Source of the DNA: Gnetum montanum
Taxonomy: Eukaryota; Streptophyta; Gnetopsida; Gnetales; Gnetaceae
Direction of reading: 5' to 3'
DNA length: 64,000 nucleotides
Assembly (NCBI GenBank): GCA_015680685.1
Contig: MNCI01014982.1
Span: 21,824 to 85,823, forward strand
Within the stretch, counting starts at the first letter, position 1. Each line of letters opens with the position of its first letter. Both the position numbers and the translations under genes were made by a program. The notes under the pieces are model-generated. The model saw nothing but the letters and a program-made list of their open reading frames with translations, was not told where the DNA came from and did no database searches. This document shows, in pieces, positions 12,109-24,600 of this stretch.

Positions 12109-14115
12109 CTACAATCACACGGGGCCAATCATTAGTAAGTTTTCTTATCAAAATTAAGTTATACCTTACTTCTTGCCTTAATGAGTTAAGTCTGATTCCG
12201 TGTGATTTTAAAGTTAAGAGTTTTTATGGAAATGTTCCCACAAGATTTTAATATTTGGTCTACTTTCCTTAGGTGGTTTCAAAGTTTCATTTCCTGGTAT
12301 AGATAAGGAGATGAGATTGTTTTTAGCACATGTTTATTATTTTTATAACTAATTACCCTTGATAGTGTCCTTCGGGTGATGATGAATTTCAAAAAATTTA
12401 TGCACAATTCAGCATGTACCCCTCCCCCATGACTAAGCTAAACACTCCAGGTTCAAGTAGGTTTAGACGGAATGAAAATCAGAGCACCAGCAAGTGAGTT
12501 ATGATTATCAAAGCAAGAGATGCGCAATCACAAGTCATAGAAGAAAATTTGAAAAACTTCCCTCGCATGAACAGTTACAAATGATGTTGACAGGCACGGG
12601 GTGTCCAAGTGTATATATATATATATATTAAGGATGCAATATCATGTACCCACTAGTGGGGACCCGATATCACATCGTACTTGATATTGGCGACCTAATA
12701 TCACTTCCTATTGAAAATAGGCCACTTGAAAAATTTACCAAATTTTAAAATTTTTTGAAATTTTTTAAAAAAAATTAATTTTTTTTTTGAAACTCCAAGG
12801 TATAAACTAAGGACATGTAGGTCAATGTAAAGGGGTACAAGGTAATAAAAACTAGTCCTGAAGGCACAAAGAGTGTAATGGTGTAAAATCTAACAATGAA
12901 AATCATGAAGAGTAGGGGAAAAAGGACATCTGTTAGCTCATAGGAACGATTAAATTGGAAGGATAATAAGGGAAAGAAGAACGTTGGTAATACTTATAAG
13001 GTATTGAATGATGTGCGAGAGATGTGTTATAAGTGTAAATTACAAAGGTTGCACAAGTGGATCCTCCCCAAAGCAGGTTCCAACCTATAATGCCCTTGCA
13101 TAACCACATCTTAAAATGTCCGTAAGCACTAGAAGGGTTAAATGCAATCTACACCCATTTCACAAAACACACACATGTAAATATTACTATGATGAGAGGT
13201 GAATTCCATGCTACTTGAGTCACAAGTCATAAATACACAAACAGCAAGGTGAGGTGAATTGTAGAAGGGATTGCAGAGATCGGGACATGAGGTAACGGAC
13301 CCAGGGTACAATGACTCCTATGTGTAAGACATGATTAATGTGTCATTAACCCGTCATTCCAAAATCAAAACCAAGTCCATTCCTCTAATTAGTAACATCG
13401 CATTGCTTCATCCAATGATGGACAACCATAAGAGCATCATGATAGCAAGGCATACGATCACTTGGCATTTCGTTTAAGGGAGGAGTGATTTTGCTTTATG
13501 GCACTCATTTTTTTTGGAGTTCTTAATCCAAAGAAGCCACCTACCTTCAGGCATGGATGCATGCCTTTCCAGTGGGACCCCCTGGAATAGCATTATTATA
13601 TTTTTATTATTATTTTTTTCTTCTGGTTGAGTGCCTTTTGATTACTCTTACTCCTATTTTTCGTTAGATCTACAAGGATCTTAATACGACCAAGCTGCAT
13701 GATAACTTCCACAAATGCCACCAAAGAGAATCTACATGTCCCCTTGACATCACACCCTGTCCATTCTTTCTTGGTCCATCATTCTTTACTCTGGGCACAA
13801 TAACACAAAATTAATTTAAGTTTTAATGATTAGGAATATCATTGTACCCAAGGTAGAACCTCTTATTAATAGAATGGGTGAATGAATGTTGTGGGCCTGG
13901 TATCCAAACAATTAGTCACCTGAGACTTGATAGCATAAAACAACACCTCGACCAATAGTCACATGAGTGTTTTATTCCTAGATGAGATTACTTATAAAAA
14001 GGCAAAAAGACAAAAAGGTAAAATAATAAATTGAAAAGTGAAAAACTGAAAAACAAAAAACAAAAAATTTCAAATTAAAGAAAATGAAAAATGTATATTA
14101 ATCCTACTTGTTATT
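12109..14115 (-). mobile_element. spacer of element A, between gag and ORF2
   Basis: No gene is seen. It shares several blocks with the spacers of B, D, G and H. The clearest is CCTGCTTTGGGGAGGATCCAC (minus strand, 13057..13077), and there is a GGGTCCCACTGGAAAGGCATG block near 13560. A short (TA)n tract lies at 12610..12629. The gag-side end carries TTATGGGGGATACCC (about 14120), matching the end of pol in C and G. Confidence 0.6.
13057..13080 (-). promoter_or_regulatory. purine-rich conserved block in the element A spacer (possible internal polypurine tract)
   Basis: On the minus strand it contains TTTGGGGAGGA. The same block is in B (35443..35463), D (51383..51404), H (59981..60003) and, decayed, in G (1933..1956). 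The role as a second plus-strand priming site is an inference. Confidence 0.4.
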
Positions 14116-15895
14116 AGAATGGGGGTATCCCCCATAACTAAACAGTTGAGTATGGAGATTAATAAATGAAAAATTGGAATCATTGCATGTTGAAAATGTT
14201 AGGACTCAGTCATACTTACCCCACTGGGGTTCACACACTTGATTAGAGTTGACATAGTGGGGCAAGTTATAAGATGTGGTTAATTTATAAGGAGTTAACC
14301 CACTATGGTACTTGTGACTATAAGATGGTATGCAAGGATTGATCTGTCTCCCTCAATGGTTATATTCATTGGGCCTCATGGCTGTTGGAGTAGTGGTTGG
14401 TGGCCCAAAGAGAGTAACATGAGGCATTGGATTCAAGAAGGAAGTTGCACCATAGTGTTGGACTTGTGCTAAGTTGGAAGGTGTAGTGGGCTCGAAATTA
14501 TGTTGTCCCTTCTTACAATCATATCTAAAGAAGGGACACCTATGATATTGTGGAGGATTCCCACTTTTGTTGACAGTAGCAGCACAAGTAACATTCGTGG
14601 GTTGGTGCTGTGGTGAAAAACCTTCTGGAACACTTAGTGGCGATGTAGAAGAAGGTAAAGTATGGGAATGTTGAAATTGAGTAGAAGTGTAAGGTATCCA
14701 AGGTGGTGGTTGTGTTGGAGAGGATATGGTTGATAGTATTGAGGAGAATAATAATCATGTGGTAAGATAGAGGATGTTAACCTGGTTGGGGAAACAAGAT
14801 GTTGGACTTGATAAGCACTTAGGTTCAGGTAGTATGAAGGGTATAACTAGTTTGGGGGTGGCCTCCCCCATGACTGGGATTGTTGCCACTATGATCAAAC
14901 ATAGTATCTCTGTACGAACTCTAGATGTAACACTCTTTCCCAATGCTCCCATAAATGTGATAATATTGGACATTGGCCCTTAGAGTGATCATACAAGAAA
15001 ATGTTGCATTGATACGTATGATTGGTGATTGATCTCTTATCTTTTTCAACCCTTCTTTCTGATTTTCTAAGGGTATTTTTTCCTGCTTCATGGTTCATCA
15101 TGACTCTATCCCCAATAATGTTGGCATATTCTCCACATTTTTTTGCATCCATTCCATCATCTTATTGATCTTTTCCTCAATTTCATCCAATGATTGTAGT
15201 GTTGGCAAAGATGATTCCACCTCCTTGAGGTGAGTTGATTTCTCCTCTTTCAGATTATGGACTTTTTTTAATGTAATATTTTGGTCCTGTTGAGATTTTT
15301 TAACATTCTCCCATCTAACCATTTCTTCTTCTTCTTTTGTTAACTGTTTGATAAGCTTTCAGAATTGATGGATTCGTAGTTCATATGGTTGACTTCAGGC
15401 ATACATCCCTAGGATCTCCCTTATTTCATTACAGAGCCCATCAATAACGTGGTATATTAGCCTCTCCTCTGAGAACTCATGGCCTGGACAGTTTTTTAAC
15501 AATGCATAATATCTTTCTAAGGCCATGTCCAAGGGTTCATGTTGTGCTTGTTTTCACTCTTGGATTTTTCTCCTCATGGTTGACACTCTTGCATAAGTTT
15601 GATATCTTTCATTGAAGAGTTCTACCATTGTTGGCCAACGTTAGATTGATTTTAGTTTTAACAACCTATACCATACTTTTGCTTGGCCAATGAGTGTCAG
15701 AGGAAAGAGCTTAAGTTTTTGCCATCCATTATCAATGTTGTTCCATGCATAGGCATTGTAGAAGGCTCATAAATGTTNAACCCCTACATTAGATTGGGTA
15801 CTCCAAACTTCAACTTCATCATCGTATAATTTGTTGGTTCTCCAATGAATTGCCTTACTAGTTGTTGCGTTATGATAGTCTTGTGAGAGAGACAT
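14115..15895 (-). pseudogene. gag of element A
   Basis: It starts at the ATG on 15895 (MSLSQDYHNATTSKAIHWRT), matching MSLSQD in element D. A Ty3-type gag core follows, with AFYNAYAWNNIDNGW, GQAKVWY, RWPTMVELFNERYQTYARV and PLDMALERYYALLKNCPGH. An acidic/coiled region follows (ending EEKINKMMEWMQK near 15150). A zinc-knuckle-like CNIFLYDHSKGQC lies at 14970..15008, and the C-terminal part is rich in P, N, S and Y. About 70 codons present in B and D are missing between GV and HLQAF, exactly at the single N (15778), so part of this break may be an assembly fault. Several stops are present elsewhere. Confidence 0.75.
15778..15778. other. single undetermined base at a gag discontinuity
   Basis: One N, directly at the point where about 70 gag codons present in B and D are absent. 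It is probably a placeholder for a gap or a misjoined overlap. Confidence 0.7.
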
Positions 15896-16011
15896 TGTGT
15901 GTGAATTTGTATGTGATTTAATTGAAATTAATTTCTTTTCTAAAAGATGTATCATGAATACTTTGTTACAACGATCTTGTATGATGTAACTAATCTAAAT
16001 AACTAGCATAG

Positions 16012-16029
16012 GCTTGGCAACGGTGCCAA
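16012..16029 (-). promoter_or_regulatory. primer binding site of element A
   Basis: On the minus strand it reads TTGGCACCGTTGCCAAGC, next to the 5' LTR. Plant Athila-type elements typically use a site complementary to the 3' end of tRNA-Asp, beginning TGGCGCCGTTGCC. This copy differs from that by one base in the core. Confidence 0.8.
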
Positions 16030-16915
16030 TGATGAGTGGCGAGGTACCCCTACACTCAACCATACGAATACAAGCATTTCACACACGATTCGGTCAAATT
16101 CTGCAGATGGGCTAGTTGTGGTATCTAGATAGTTACTCATTGATCATAGTTCGTTGTCTTCCCACCTAGACTAATATATGCTTTGTCACATATGATTTAG
16201 TCTAGAGTGAGGTGTATGATGTGTTCCTAAACTAATGCTACTCCTAGAGGCGATGGAAAATAATCTTAGCTAAGTTAGGAGGAAAAGGGAGAGAGATTTA
16301 TGCTAAGAGGAAATAGGAGGAGAGAATATAAACTAGCCTAAGTGAGATGAGCATCTATTCCTTAATCATCCATACACATCTTGGACCTCATGCATGACTA
16401 CTACTAGGATTACCAAGTGTAGATCCTAGGTATGCTACTAGGTTACCAAGTAGTCACACTTAAATGCTCATGATTAAGTTGTACTCATTCCACATTTAAG
16501 GAGTTTAGGGTGAAGAGAGATTAACTATGAAAGAAATAAATAATAATAACAATTAATTAATTAAACTAAGTGAATGCTACAATGATGAAGTAATCTCAAT
16601 CTTTATTTCTGGTCATGTGCTTGTCCAAGTATGTCACACTCAAATAAAGGATGCCGTACAATTACAATCACCACACTGCAGGCATGCACTGGGAGAAAAG
16701 AGTTGAGAGGAAAAAGTGACAAAAAGACTCTATTCTAACACTAAACTGACTCACTAAAAATTGACTAAAGACTCCCTTTCCCATGTTCCCACATGTGTAT
16801 TTATAGACCCACATAGGAACCATGATATCACATATCTGATATCACTATTGGGTGTGATATCATGTATTTGATATCGTGGGTCTGATATTGCAATTGGATG
16901 AATCACGATTCATCA
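16030..16915 (-). repeat. element A 5' LTR (right copy)
   Basis: 886 bp, nearly the same as 8269..9153. The minus-strand start is TGATGAATCGTGATTCATC, itself a short palindrome. TATA box reads TATAAATAC near 16797..16805 (plus-strand 'gtatttatag'). Confidence 0.88.
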
Positions 16916-17115
16916 CCCACGACTAACTAGAAACTCATCTTTAAGTTAAAACAAAATGAGAATAAAGTTCCTTACAAAATCAAGAGGTAAATTTACATGA
17001 CTGATTAATTATATACATGAATCTTAAATGTCATAGTGGTGTGTTACAAAAATTAACACAAGATATGACATGATAATTTTGACAAAAATAAAATTTGGAT
17101 GAAGATCAATGTAGC

Positions 17116-19820
17116 CTATGTAGTGCCTAGTGGTGGTGACTCTTCCATTGGTTGCTTTCCCTTTTCGTAAGTACCTAAAGCTTTTCCTCCTCCATTCTTG
17201 GATCATGTACCATCCATGCTTGTTGTGCAATGTATGATGAAGCTAGTACATCCCATGGACATGATAGTTATGGAAACATCTTATTATCTTTAACATACCA
17301 TGCTACAAACTGTCTCCTCTCTTCTTCAAAATCTCTAGCCTTTGCTTGAAGTAATCTAATAATCTTCTAGCTAGGCTTGCTACAACATCTTTCTACCCTT
17401 AGGAGCCATCCTTTACTTCTTCTAATTTGGAGTTTTCCACCTAAAGTTTCTATAAGGCATCTTTACAATCTACAAGCTCCTTCTTGTATAGTGCATATGT
17501 GGATGCTACTTGTTGTTCTAGTTTAGTTCTAAGCCTGCTTACTATTACCATGGCCAAGTTAGCATAACAAAGGTTAGCTATCCCCATGTATTCTTTCATA
17601 TCTTCAATTTATAGGTCTTTGTTCTTAACTTTCACCTGGTGGACGTAAGCATAACTATCCAAGATGGATTGCCAATCTAGATTTTGTGTTGATATGAAAT
17701 TGATTCTAACCTTTATCATCTGGATCTTCTTTTCATTGATTTTCTTGTACATCCTCACCTAGTCATAGAAGTGTTCTTTGAGCTTTTCATGTTTTTTTTG
17801 CCTCATTCTTCCATGTGCTTATTTCAATATCTAATTTCTAGAAAATAGTGCATACCTCCTCCATTGAGAAGGTTCTGGTTTCTCATGTGAGGTGGCTCAT
17901 GTCTTAGTCTACCCTCACTAGTTGTTCTCTTAACTGGTGGATGCTTTCCTTAAGGATGTTCTTCTATTTCTTCATAGTGGCCAACTACATATTATCTACA
18001 ATGAGTTGCTTATTCTCTTCTTATGTTGTTGTGAGTGCCTTAACATGTACATACATTTGGGCTTCATCTACTGAGGCATTTCACACCACTTTCTTCTTTT
18101 TGTTCTTTATCTACTTGTTATTCTCAATAAAATGGTTGATTTGCTCTATTTTTAATTATTCTAATTAGTTAGGCATAATGAATTAACTTGGATTTTTGTG
18201 CTCTACCCTCATGGTTGCAAGCTCTTCTTGTAATGTTAGAATTTCAGTTTCTGCATTCTCTAGCCTAGTCTCTACCATGATCAGTTTGCCTTTGGTTGCT
18301 ATTAGCTCTAATTGAAATGCAATGACATTACTTGGAATGTCAAAAAGTGTTGTCATCACCTATCCAGTGTACAGCAGTTAGTCTAGCACATCTTCATAAT
18401 CCACAGGAGTCATTGAGGTTTCAGCTAGCATTTGAGCATCCCTAACTCTAGTTACATTTGTTGGTGACACAATAGGTACATTAAAGGATTCTTTAATGTG
18501 ATCTATGATCACCTCTACTACTCCCACTACATCTTGATGCTACATTACCACAACTATTGCTCCTTCTCTAGTTTCTAGCATGACTTGGAATGATGTAGCA
18601 TTTCCAGAGATCTATTGTGACCATTGGGCCTCTCCTCATAACTACAATAATATTTGTCCACTTATAGAATTTGTAGGAACTGTGGGCTAAATGGCATTGT
18701 TAATTACCTTGCAGAGGTTGGTCTCCTCCCTTGTTTCCCAGTTGATAGTCTCTGTAATCTATTGTAGATGACTCATTAATGGCTTATAATCCTACAGTGA
18801 TGATGGTGGGACTTGCTGCTACTATTGCTCTTGCTACTAACCATTAGCTCCAACTTGTTGTTGTTGTTCAGTGGTTTGTGTGGTTTTCCTAGTATCAAAT
18901 TTTTCCTCACCCTAGCCTTTGCTAGGTAGTGCTAGCTTGAGCAATTCAGCATATGAGGCATTTTGGACCTTCCCAAGAACATCATTGGTGTACCCTAGGA
19001 TTCCAACACATTTACATAACTTCCTGATAAGGCAAGGCAATGGGAGTGTTGACTTCCCTACCTTCTTTTCTTTGAACCCTCTTTGGATCTCCATAATGTA
19101 GAGTTGTGCAAGATTGATGTTGTATTTTCCCATCAGGATCGCACTTCCTCTAGCCACATAGGTAGATAATTTGTTTAATCCTTTTGTTAGGAACAAGTGA
19201 TATGTGCCAATTTTGAAATAAATTCTTTCCTCTAGAGTTAACTCATTGTATCCCTTGTCTTTTTTTCCATATGTCTATTTCAACCATAGTTTCCTAGTTT
19301 CGGCATCTGCTCTAGTGGAAATATGTACTACTTTTGCCCCTTCATTAGGTATGTTTACAACTTCAGTTATCACCTTGATTGAATATGAAATAGAGACTCC
19401 TTCAATGTTGGCCATAGCATCTTCATTATTATTATGCCAAAATTCATATCATTCATCATTGTTTAAAAGTGTGGACCATAGTGATGACACTTGGATTTTT
19501 GTACTTACCACTTCTAGAACAAATTATATGAATGGGCCAAAGTTCATCTCCACCATTACTATGATTAGGATTGACTTTTCTTGGATAGCTTAGAGATAGT
19601 CTTGTAACAACATGAGGCATTTTCCTTGTACTTGTGGTTTCTCGACTTCTCCTTGGGCCGATTGTCTAGTAGGAGGAGTTTCCTAATGAATATTGTAAGA
19701 TTGGGCTTCCTTCTCTACATGTTCTAGGTCTTGTTCTCCTGATCAGCCTCTACCTTGGACTCTTGGTCTTTCACTTATAGGTTGTGAGGATCCACCTTGT
19801 GCTCTGCTCTTTGGGGCCAT
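17116..19820 (-). pseudogene. ORF2 of element C (about 900 codons, function unknown)
   Basis: It starts MAPKSRAQGGSSQP at 19820, preceded by TTGATTGTAG. The putative-plant-transposon-protein-like domain follows (about 19600..18915), with GVSISYSIKVITEVVNIPNEGAKVV, then a W-L-K..YGKKDKGYNELTLEERIYFKIGTYH stretch, then LSTYVARGSAILMGKYNINLAQLY and a conserved ILGYTNDVLGKVQNASYAELLKL. A Q-rich region, the SFNVPIV-type region, a coiled coil and a C-terminal PMEESPPLGTT ending at 17116 follow. The N- and C-terminal signatures match A, B and D. It lies downstream of integrase and a 1.1-kb spacer, in the same sense as pol. Stops are present, so it is not expressed intact. Confidence 0.7.
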
Positions 19821-20990
19821 CTACAATCAATTAAGGATTTGGAGTTACTAAGGATTTGCACAAATTCTTGCAATGTTATACATTACTCCTACCCTTAATT
19901 ACATTAGGTTCTTAGTTTATTATGATTTCAAAGCAAGGAGATTTTTAAAAGTAACCCCCTTAATGCATTTATATGTTAATATAATTGGTATGCTTGATTA
20001 TGAGTCTTTTTAATTTATTTTTGGCCTTAATATGAGTAATTTTCTTTAAAAACTCTTGTTATTTTCCTTTAAACTTACCCTTGTAATACCTTCTAGGTGT
20101 TAGCAATTTTGAAAAAAGTGATTCATATTTGCCTCACTAGCACCTCTCCCCACCCCCTCCCCTCCACACCACCATCCCCCACATGACTAAGATGAGCACT
20201 CTAGAATCAAATAGATTTAAAAATCATGAAAATTAAAGTAATAATGTGCAAGTTATGTCTTGGTGAAGCTAGGAGGTCAAAACATAAATTGCAAAAGAAA
20301 AAGTAATCATGATTTTAATTTTTACTAAAACATAAATCTCTTTAGTGACATGGGTAACATGGGTAACATGTCTTTTTAGTGACATGGCAAGGCAACACTT
20401 ATTATACTCTTACTCCCATTTTTTATTATATCTACAAGGATATGATACAACCTAAGCAACATAATAGAACTAAGAAAAGTAATCCAAGAGAGTCCACAAA
20501 TCCCCTTGATGTCACACCCTTTACATTCCCATGTGGTTCTTCACTCTTCTATCCAAGCATCATGATCACAAGTTTATTCTTAGTTGTATGATGAGAAGAC
20601 TATCATTATGGCCATGGCAAGAATCTCTTATTAATGGAATGGATGGATGGATGGTGTGGGCTCACTATTCAAATAATCAATCCCTTATGACTTGATAACA
20701 TAGAGAAATCTTCACTTTATTAGACTACATCTTCCCTAATTCATAATGTGTTTTATTAATAATCAAAATTATTTAAAAATAAAATGAAAACAAAGTATGA
20801 AAAAGATAGTAAGAATTCGAAAAAGATGTAAGAATGAAAAATTTCAAAGAATGGAAAGTCATTAAAGAATTAAAAAATGTAGAAGAATATTAAAAATTGA
20901 AGAAATGAAAAAGTATTAAAGAATGTGTAAAATGAAAAGAAAATGAAAAATTTAGTAAAATACCTACAGTTGTAGATTAACACCCCCATG
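19821..20990 (-). mobile_element. spacer of element C, between integrase and ORF2
   Basis: No gene is seen. A block equivalent to GAAGAACCACATGGGAATGTAAAGG lies near 20500..20550 and is shared with H (59230) and G (1240). A low-complexity A-rich, G-containing stretch lies at 20760..20960. The pol-side boundary at about 20985 reads GTCATGGGGGTGTTAAT on the minus strand. Confidence 0.55.
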
Positions 20991-22140
20991 ACTATCATTA
21001 GGATTAGTTAGATAGAAGATAGAAAAAGTTGAGGAATATTGGATGGGCTAAGTAGATTCCTTGGAATATTCATAATAAAGTTTGACTTGTTGGATATTGA
21101 CAAGGATGAGCTTATGTGGATAGGATGGGTGATATATGTGTAAGGCACCAGATGGATAAATGGCTTGAACAATGTATGGTCCCTTCCAAAGTGTCTAAAA
21201 TTTGGCTTTCTGGGGAAAATGATTAGGATTATAGTAAAGGATCCTATCATCTGATTATATGGTTACAATGCCTTATCTACATGTCATGCCTAGTTTTGGA
21301 GTAATGCTTGTGGACTTCACTACTCGTGAGTGCTACCAACCTATTCTCATATAGAAGATTTAAGTTTATGATATGTTCTTTTTGAGCTAATCTCAAGTCA
21401 AGATCAAGCCCACTGGCAGTAGCTAGAGTGTGGAGCTCTACTTGAATTGGAAGATTTGGCAACTTTCCATAGACTAACTCATATGGTGAATACCCTATAG
21501 GTAGCTTCCAAGATGTCCTATAGGCCCATAGATCATCATTCAATTTAGTGCTCTAGTCCGTTCTAAACCTACTAATTATCCTAGTGAGTATCCTAGTAAT
21601 TTCCTAGTTAGTGATTTCATCTTAACCATTTGCTTGGGGATGATATGGTGTTGTTAGCTTATGGTTCACCCCAAGTTGTTGCATGAGCCTTTTAAATGTA
21701 GCACCAGTGAAGTGTCCCATTATATGATATAAGCATTCTTGGTACTCCAAATCTATTCATTGCATATTGTTGGAAAAATTTGGTAGCTATTTTTGTAGTA
21801 TAGTCTTTTACTAATGCTGCCTCTACCCACTTTGTACAGTAATCCATAGTCACAATGATGTATTTTTTTCCATTCAACATTGATATTATGGATCCCATAA
21901 AGTCAATTCCCTATATTTCAAAAGGTTCTAATGGCAGTATCTAGTGTTGTGGCCCTTTGTATTTAGCCATAACTCCTCCATCTGTTTGGAATCATTCACA
22001 AGATTGTGCAAAAGCATGGCCATCTTTGAACAAGGTAGGCCAAAAGTAGCCTGCCATCATCAGCTTGAGTGCTATTTTGTATCCTCCATAGTGACCACCA
22101 CATGGGCCTTCATGGACATCCTGTAAAACTCTCTATTGAT
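20990..22140 (-). pseudogene. integrase domain of element C
   Basis: A decayed Ty3 integrase. The zinc-binding region (about 22110..21960) keeps GGHYGGYKIALKLMMAGYFWPTLF. The core has DFMGSIISMLNGKKYIIVTMDYCTKWVEA (first catalytic Asp present), but the second motif reads LISYNGTLHW where LISDNGTHF is usual, so the catalytic Asp is Tyr. The QANGQDE stretch with the catalytic Glu is near 21630. Then comes NDDLWAYRTSWKLPIGYSPYELVYGK and the GPY module (LWKGPYIVQAIYPSG, about 21150). In-frame stops occur throughout. Confidence 0.8.
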
Positions 22141-22429
22141 CACACTTTGGCACATACCATCGGATGAGCCCATTTGCATAAATATTATATAGATTTTCAT
22201 TGATTTCCATATACTATTTTTCTTAGTGAAGGAATTTCTCATGTTGTTTTCTACTCCATTTAATAGAGAGATCTTATGTTGATAAATAAGTTAGATATTC
22301 TATGGTCCATGACTTCCTTGTTGAATTTACGACCTATACTATTTTGATAAATAGAACTTCAGCAGGAAAATTGGTTTGATAAAGGCTCTACTTGATCTTT
22401 GGAATCTCATTTCAACCTTGATAGATGAT

Positions 22430-22840
22430 CGACTACCACATTTTCTATTCCTTTTTTGTCAATCATCGTGATGTCAAATTCTTGAAAAAATATGAGTCAT
22501 CTTATCACTTTAGGACTAACCACTAGTTTGTTCATGAGAAATCAAGTGGCACTATGATCGGTATGGACATCGATTTGATATTCGAGCACGTAATGTCTGA
22601 AATTTTCAATTGCATACACCATAGTCATTAGCTCCTTTTTTGTTGTGGTGAAGTTTAATTGTGCTCTAGTTATGATTTTTTTGGCACAATGCATGTAATA
22701 AGTTCTCTTTTGATCATCTATTTGTGTTAATACTGCACTAAGCACATAGTTGGAAGCATCGATCATGATATGAAAAGGTCTTAACCAATCTAGAGCTTGG
22801 AGGATTGGTGTCTCCACTAGTTTCTACTTCAAAGCTTCGA
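22430..22840 (-). pseudogene. RNase H domain of element C
   Basis: An open stretch of 91 codons (22817..22542) directly follows RT. It contains FHIMIDASNYVLSAVLTQ (first catalytic Asp), then ARAQLNFTTTKKELMTMVYAIENFRHYV (catalytic Glu) and VHTDHSA (second Asp). It ends near 22430 in VVVDHLSRL, the usual ADALSRL position before the integrase linker. This is the Ty3-type RNase H that removes the RNA template. Confidence 0.82.
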
Positions 22841-23690
22841 ATGCCTTTTCACATGACTTTATCAATTTGAAGGGTTCATCCTTCTTCATGATTTTCACAA
22901 GTGGTTTGACTATCTTTGAAAAATTCTCTATGAATCTTCTATAATATCTCATGTGGCCTAAGAACAATCTCACATCTTTCACTATTTGTGACCTTTGAGT
23001 GATACTATGGATGACTCTAATCTTTTTAGGATTTACCTCAATACCTTTTGGGGAGATTTTATGTCCCAACACTATGCCTTCTTGGACCAAGAGATGGCTC
23101 TTCTTCCAGTTGAGCTTTAGATTGGTTTCAACACATTCCTTAAGTACCTACTACAAGTGGTCCATTGCTTGTTTGAAATCCTACCTATATGTTGAAAAAT
23201 CATCCATAAATACTTCTATGTCATTTCTAATTTACTTTTGGAAGATGCTTAATACTAGTCTCTGGAAGGTGGCTAGTGCATTGCAAAGACTATAGGGCAT
23301 TTACTTGTAGATGAGCATTCCTCATGTACTAGTGAACATTATCTTTTCCTAATCTTCAAGTGTAATGTGGATCTAATTATATCCATTATATCCATCTAGA
23401 AAACTGTAATATTCATGTCTTGTAATGGTGTCTAGGACCTTGTCAAAAAATTGCAAAGGGAAGTGAGCTTTGAGTGTAGCTAAGTTCAACATCTAGAAGT
23501 CAATGCAAACTTTCCATTTTCACCTCTTCTTTGGAACAATTACTAAGGGGTTGATCCATTCACTACTCGCAATAGGATAGATGAATCCTACCTTTAGCAA
23601 TTTTTCCAACTCTTACTTGACTACTTCTTTGAGTTTTAGATTTAGCCTTTATTGGGATTGGTGTCTTGGTTTGACTGTAGGGTCAGTGTA
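22840..23690 (-). pseudogene. reverse transcriptase domain of element C
   Basis: On the minus strand the fragments are, in order, ELEKLLKVGFIYPIASSEW, PLVIVPKK, FLDGYNGYN, MPYSLCNALATFQRLVLSIF, EVFMDDFS (catalytic DD, about 23200), LVQEGIVLGHKISPKGIEV, and LFLGHMRYYRRFIENFS. The FMDDFS form and the LCNA.ATFQR.M..IF block are typical of Athila RTs. Stops interrupt it, for example just after MDDFST. Its protease neighbour lies upstream near 24550. Confidence 0.85.
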
Positions 23691-24399
23691 TATCTGGTGT
23701 TGGTAAATTCATGGATCAATTCCAATGATCTCATCATAAGACCATGCAAAAGTTGTATGTCATATGTTTATTACTTCTAGAAACTTCCTTTTTTATTCTC
23801 CTATTAAAGTGGCATTGATTATTACCTGTTTTTTCTTGTTTACAAATGCATATTCTAATGTGGCCAATAGGGCCTTTAGTTCCAACGATTCTAGTTCTAT
23901 GGTGTCTGGGATCTCTAAGAGTCCCCAATCTATCTCTTCTTGATTTTTTCATGGGTGAAAGTGCCCTTCCCTAAATTGCTCTAGCTTATCAATCTCTTAA
24001 ACGTAGGCACTAAGAATATGTTCTTTTGGTTCCATGTATTTATTTGATTCAATCTTTTCATTTGTAATTAGCCACTGGGTACCTTCCTGTTGTATGGCTA
24101 TTACATATAGACATTTTTGCACACATATTTCTTTAACACATTTGTTGCATGCTTTAATATCTTCTCTTCTTCTCTTCTAATAGCCCCTATCTTTGCATGC
24201 AATTGCACCTATTATCACTGTATGCGATACATGAAACTCTCCATCTTTGAAAAATGTTGGCTTAATCTTTCTTGGAAATTTTCAAGGACAAGTCGAGAAT
24301 TCCCATAATAATTGAAAATTCCCCCTTATTTTTTTCCACATGCATGACTAGAAAATCTATAAGATAGGACCAACCACTAGTGCTGGTAATTACATCATC

Positions 24400-24600
24400 C
24401 ACTTATCCTAGTGGAACTGTGATTAACTAGTCTGCAAGCAATAATCAAATGTTACTTTTCTTTAGTGGGAATAGATTCTAGGCTTGATACATATCCTATG
24501 AGATCAAGTTTACTCCTAATCCAAAATCAATTAGAGCTTTGCATGGTTTTTGTCCTGCTATTTGAAGGTAAACTAAGGGGCTCCCTAGATTAGTTCATTT
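24400..24600 (-). pseudogene. aspartic protease remnant of element C
   Basis: A short minus-strand frame reads ALIDFGLGVNLIS (about 24540..24500). The family active site is D-S/T-G, and here the middle residue is Phe. The equivalent place in element H reads LLDSGFRINLIS, with the motif intact. About 700 bases of poorly readable sequence separate it from RT. Confidence 0.6.

Larger units (their letters stand above)
8269..16915 (-). mobile_element. element A: non-autonomous Athila-related LTR element (gag and ORF2, no pol)
   Basis: The LTRs are 8269..9153 and 16030..16915 with perfect target duplication cccac at 8264..8268 and 16916..16920. The primer site at 16012..16029 reads TTGGCACCGTTGCCAAGCC-like on the minus strand, next to the right LTR, so the element is minus-strand. 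The internal region (9154..16029, 6.9 kb) holds gag, a 2-kb spacer and ORF2. No protease, RT, RNase H or integrase motif was found. It is inserted in the polypurine tract of element C, so it is younger than C. The two LTRs are very similar by eye. Confidence 0.88.
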
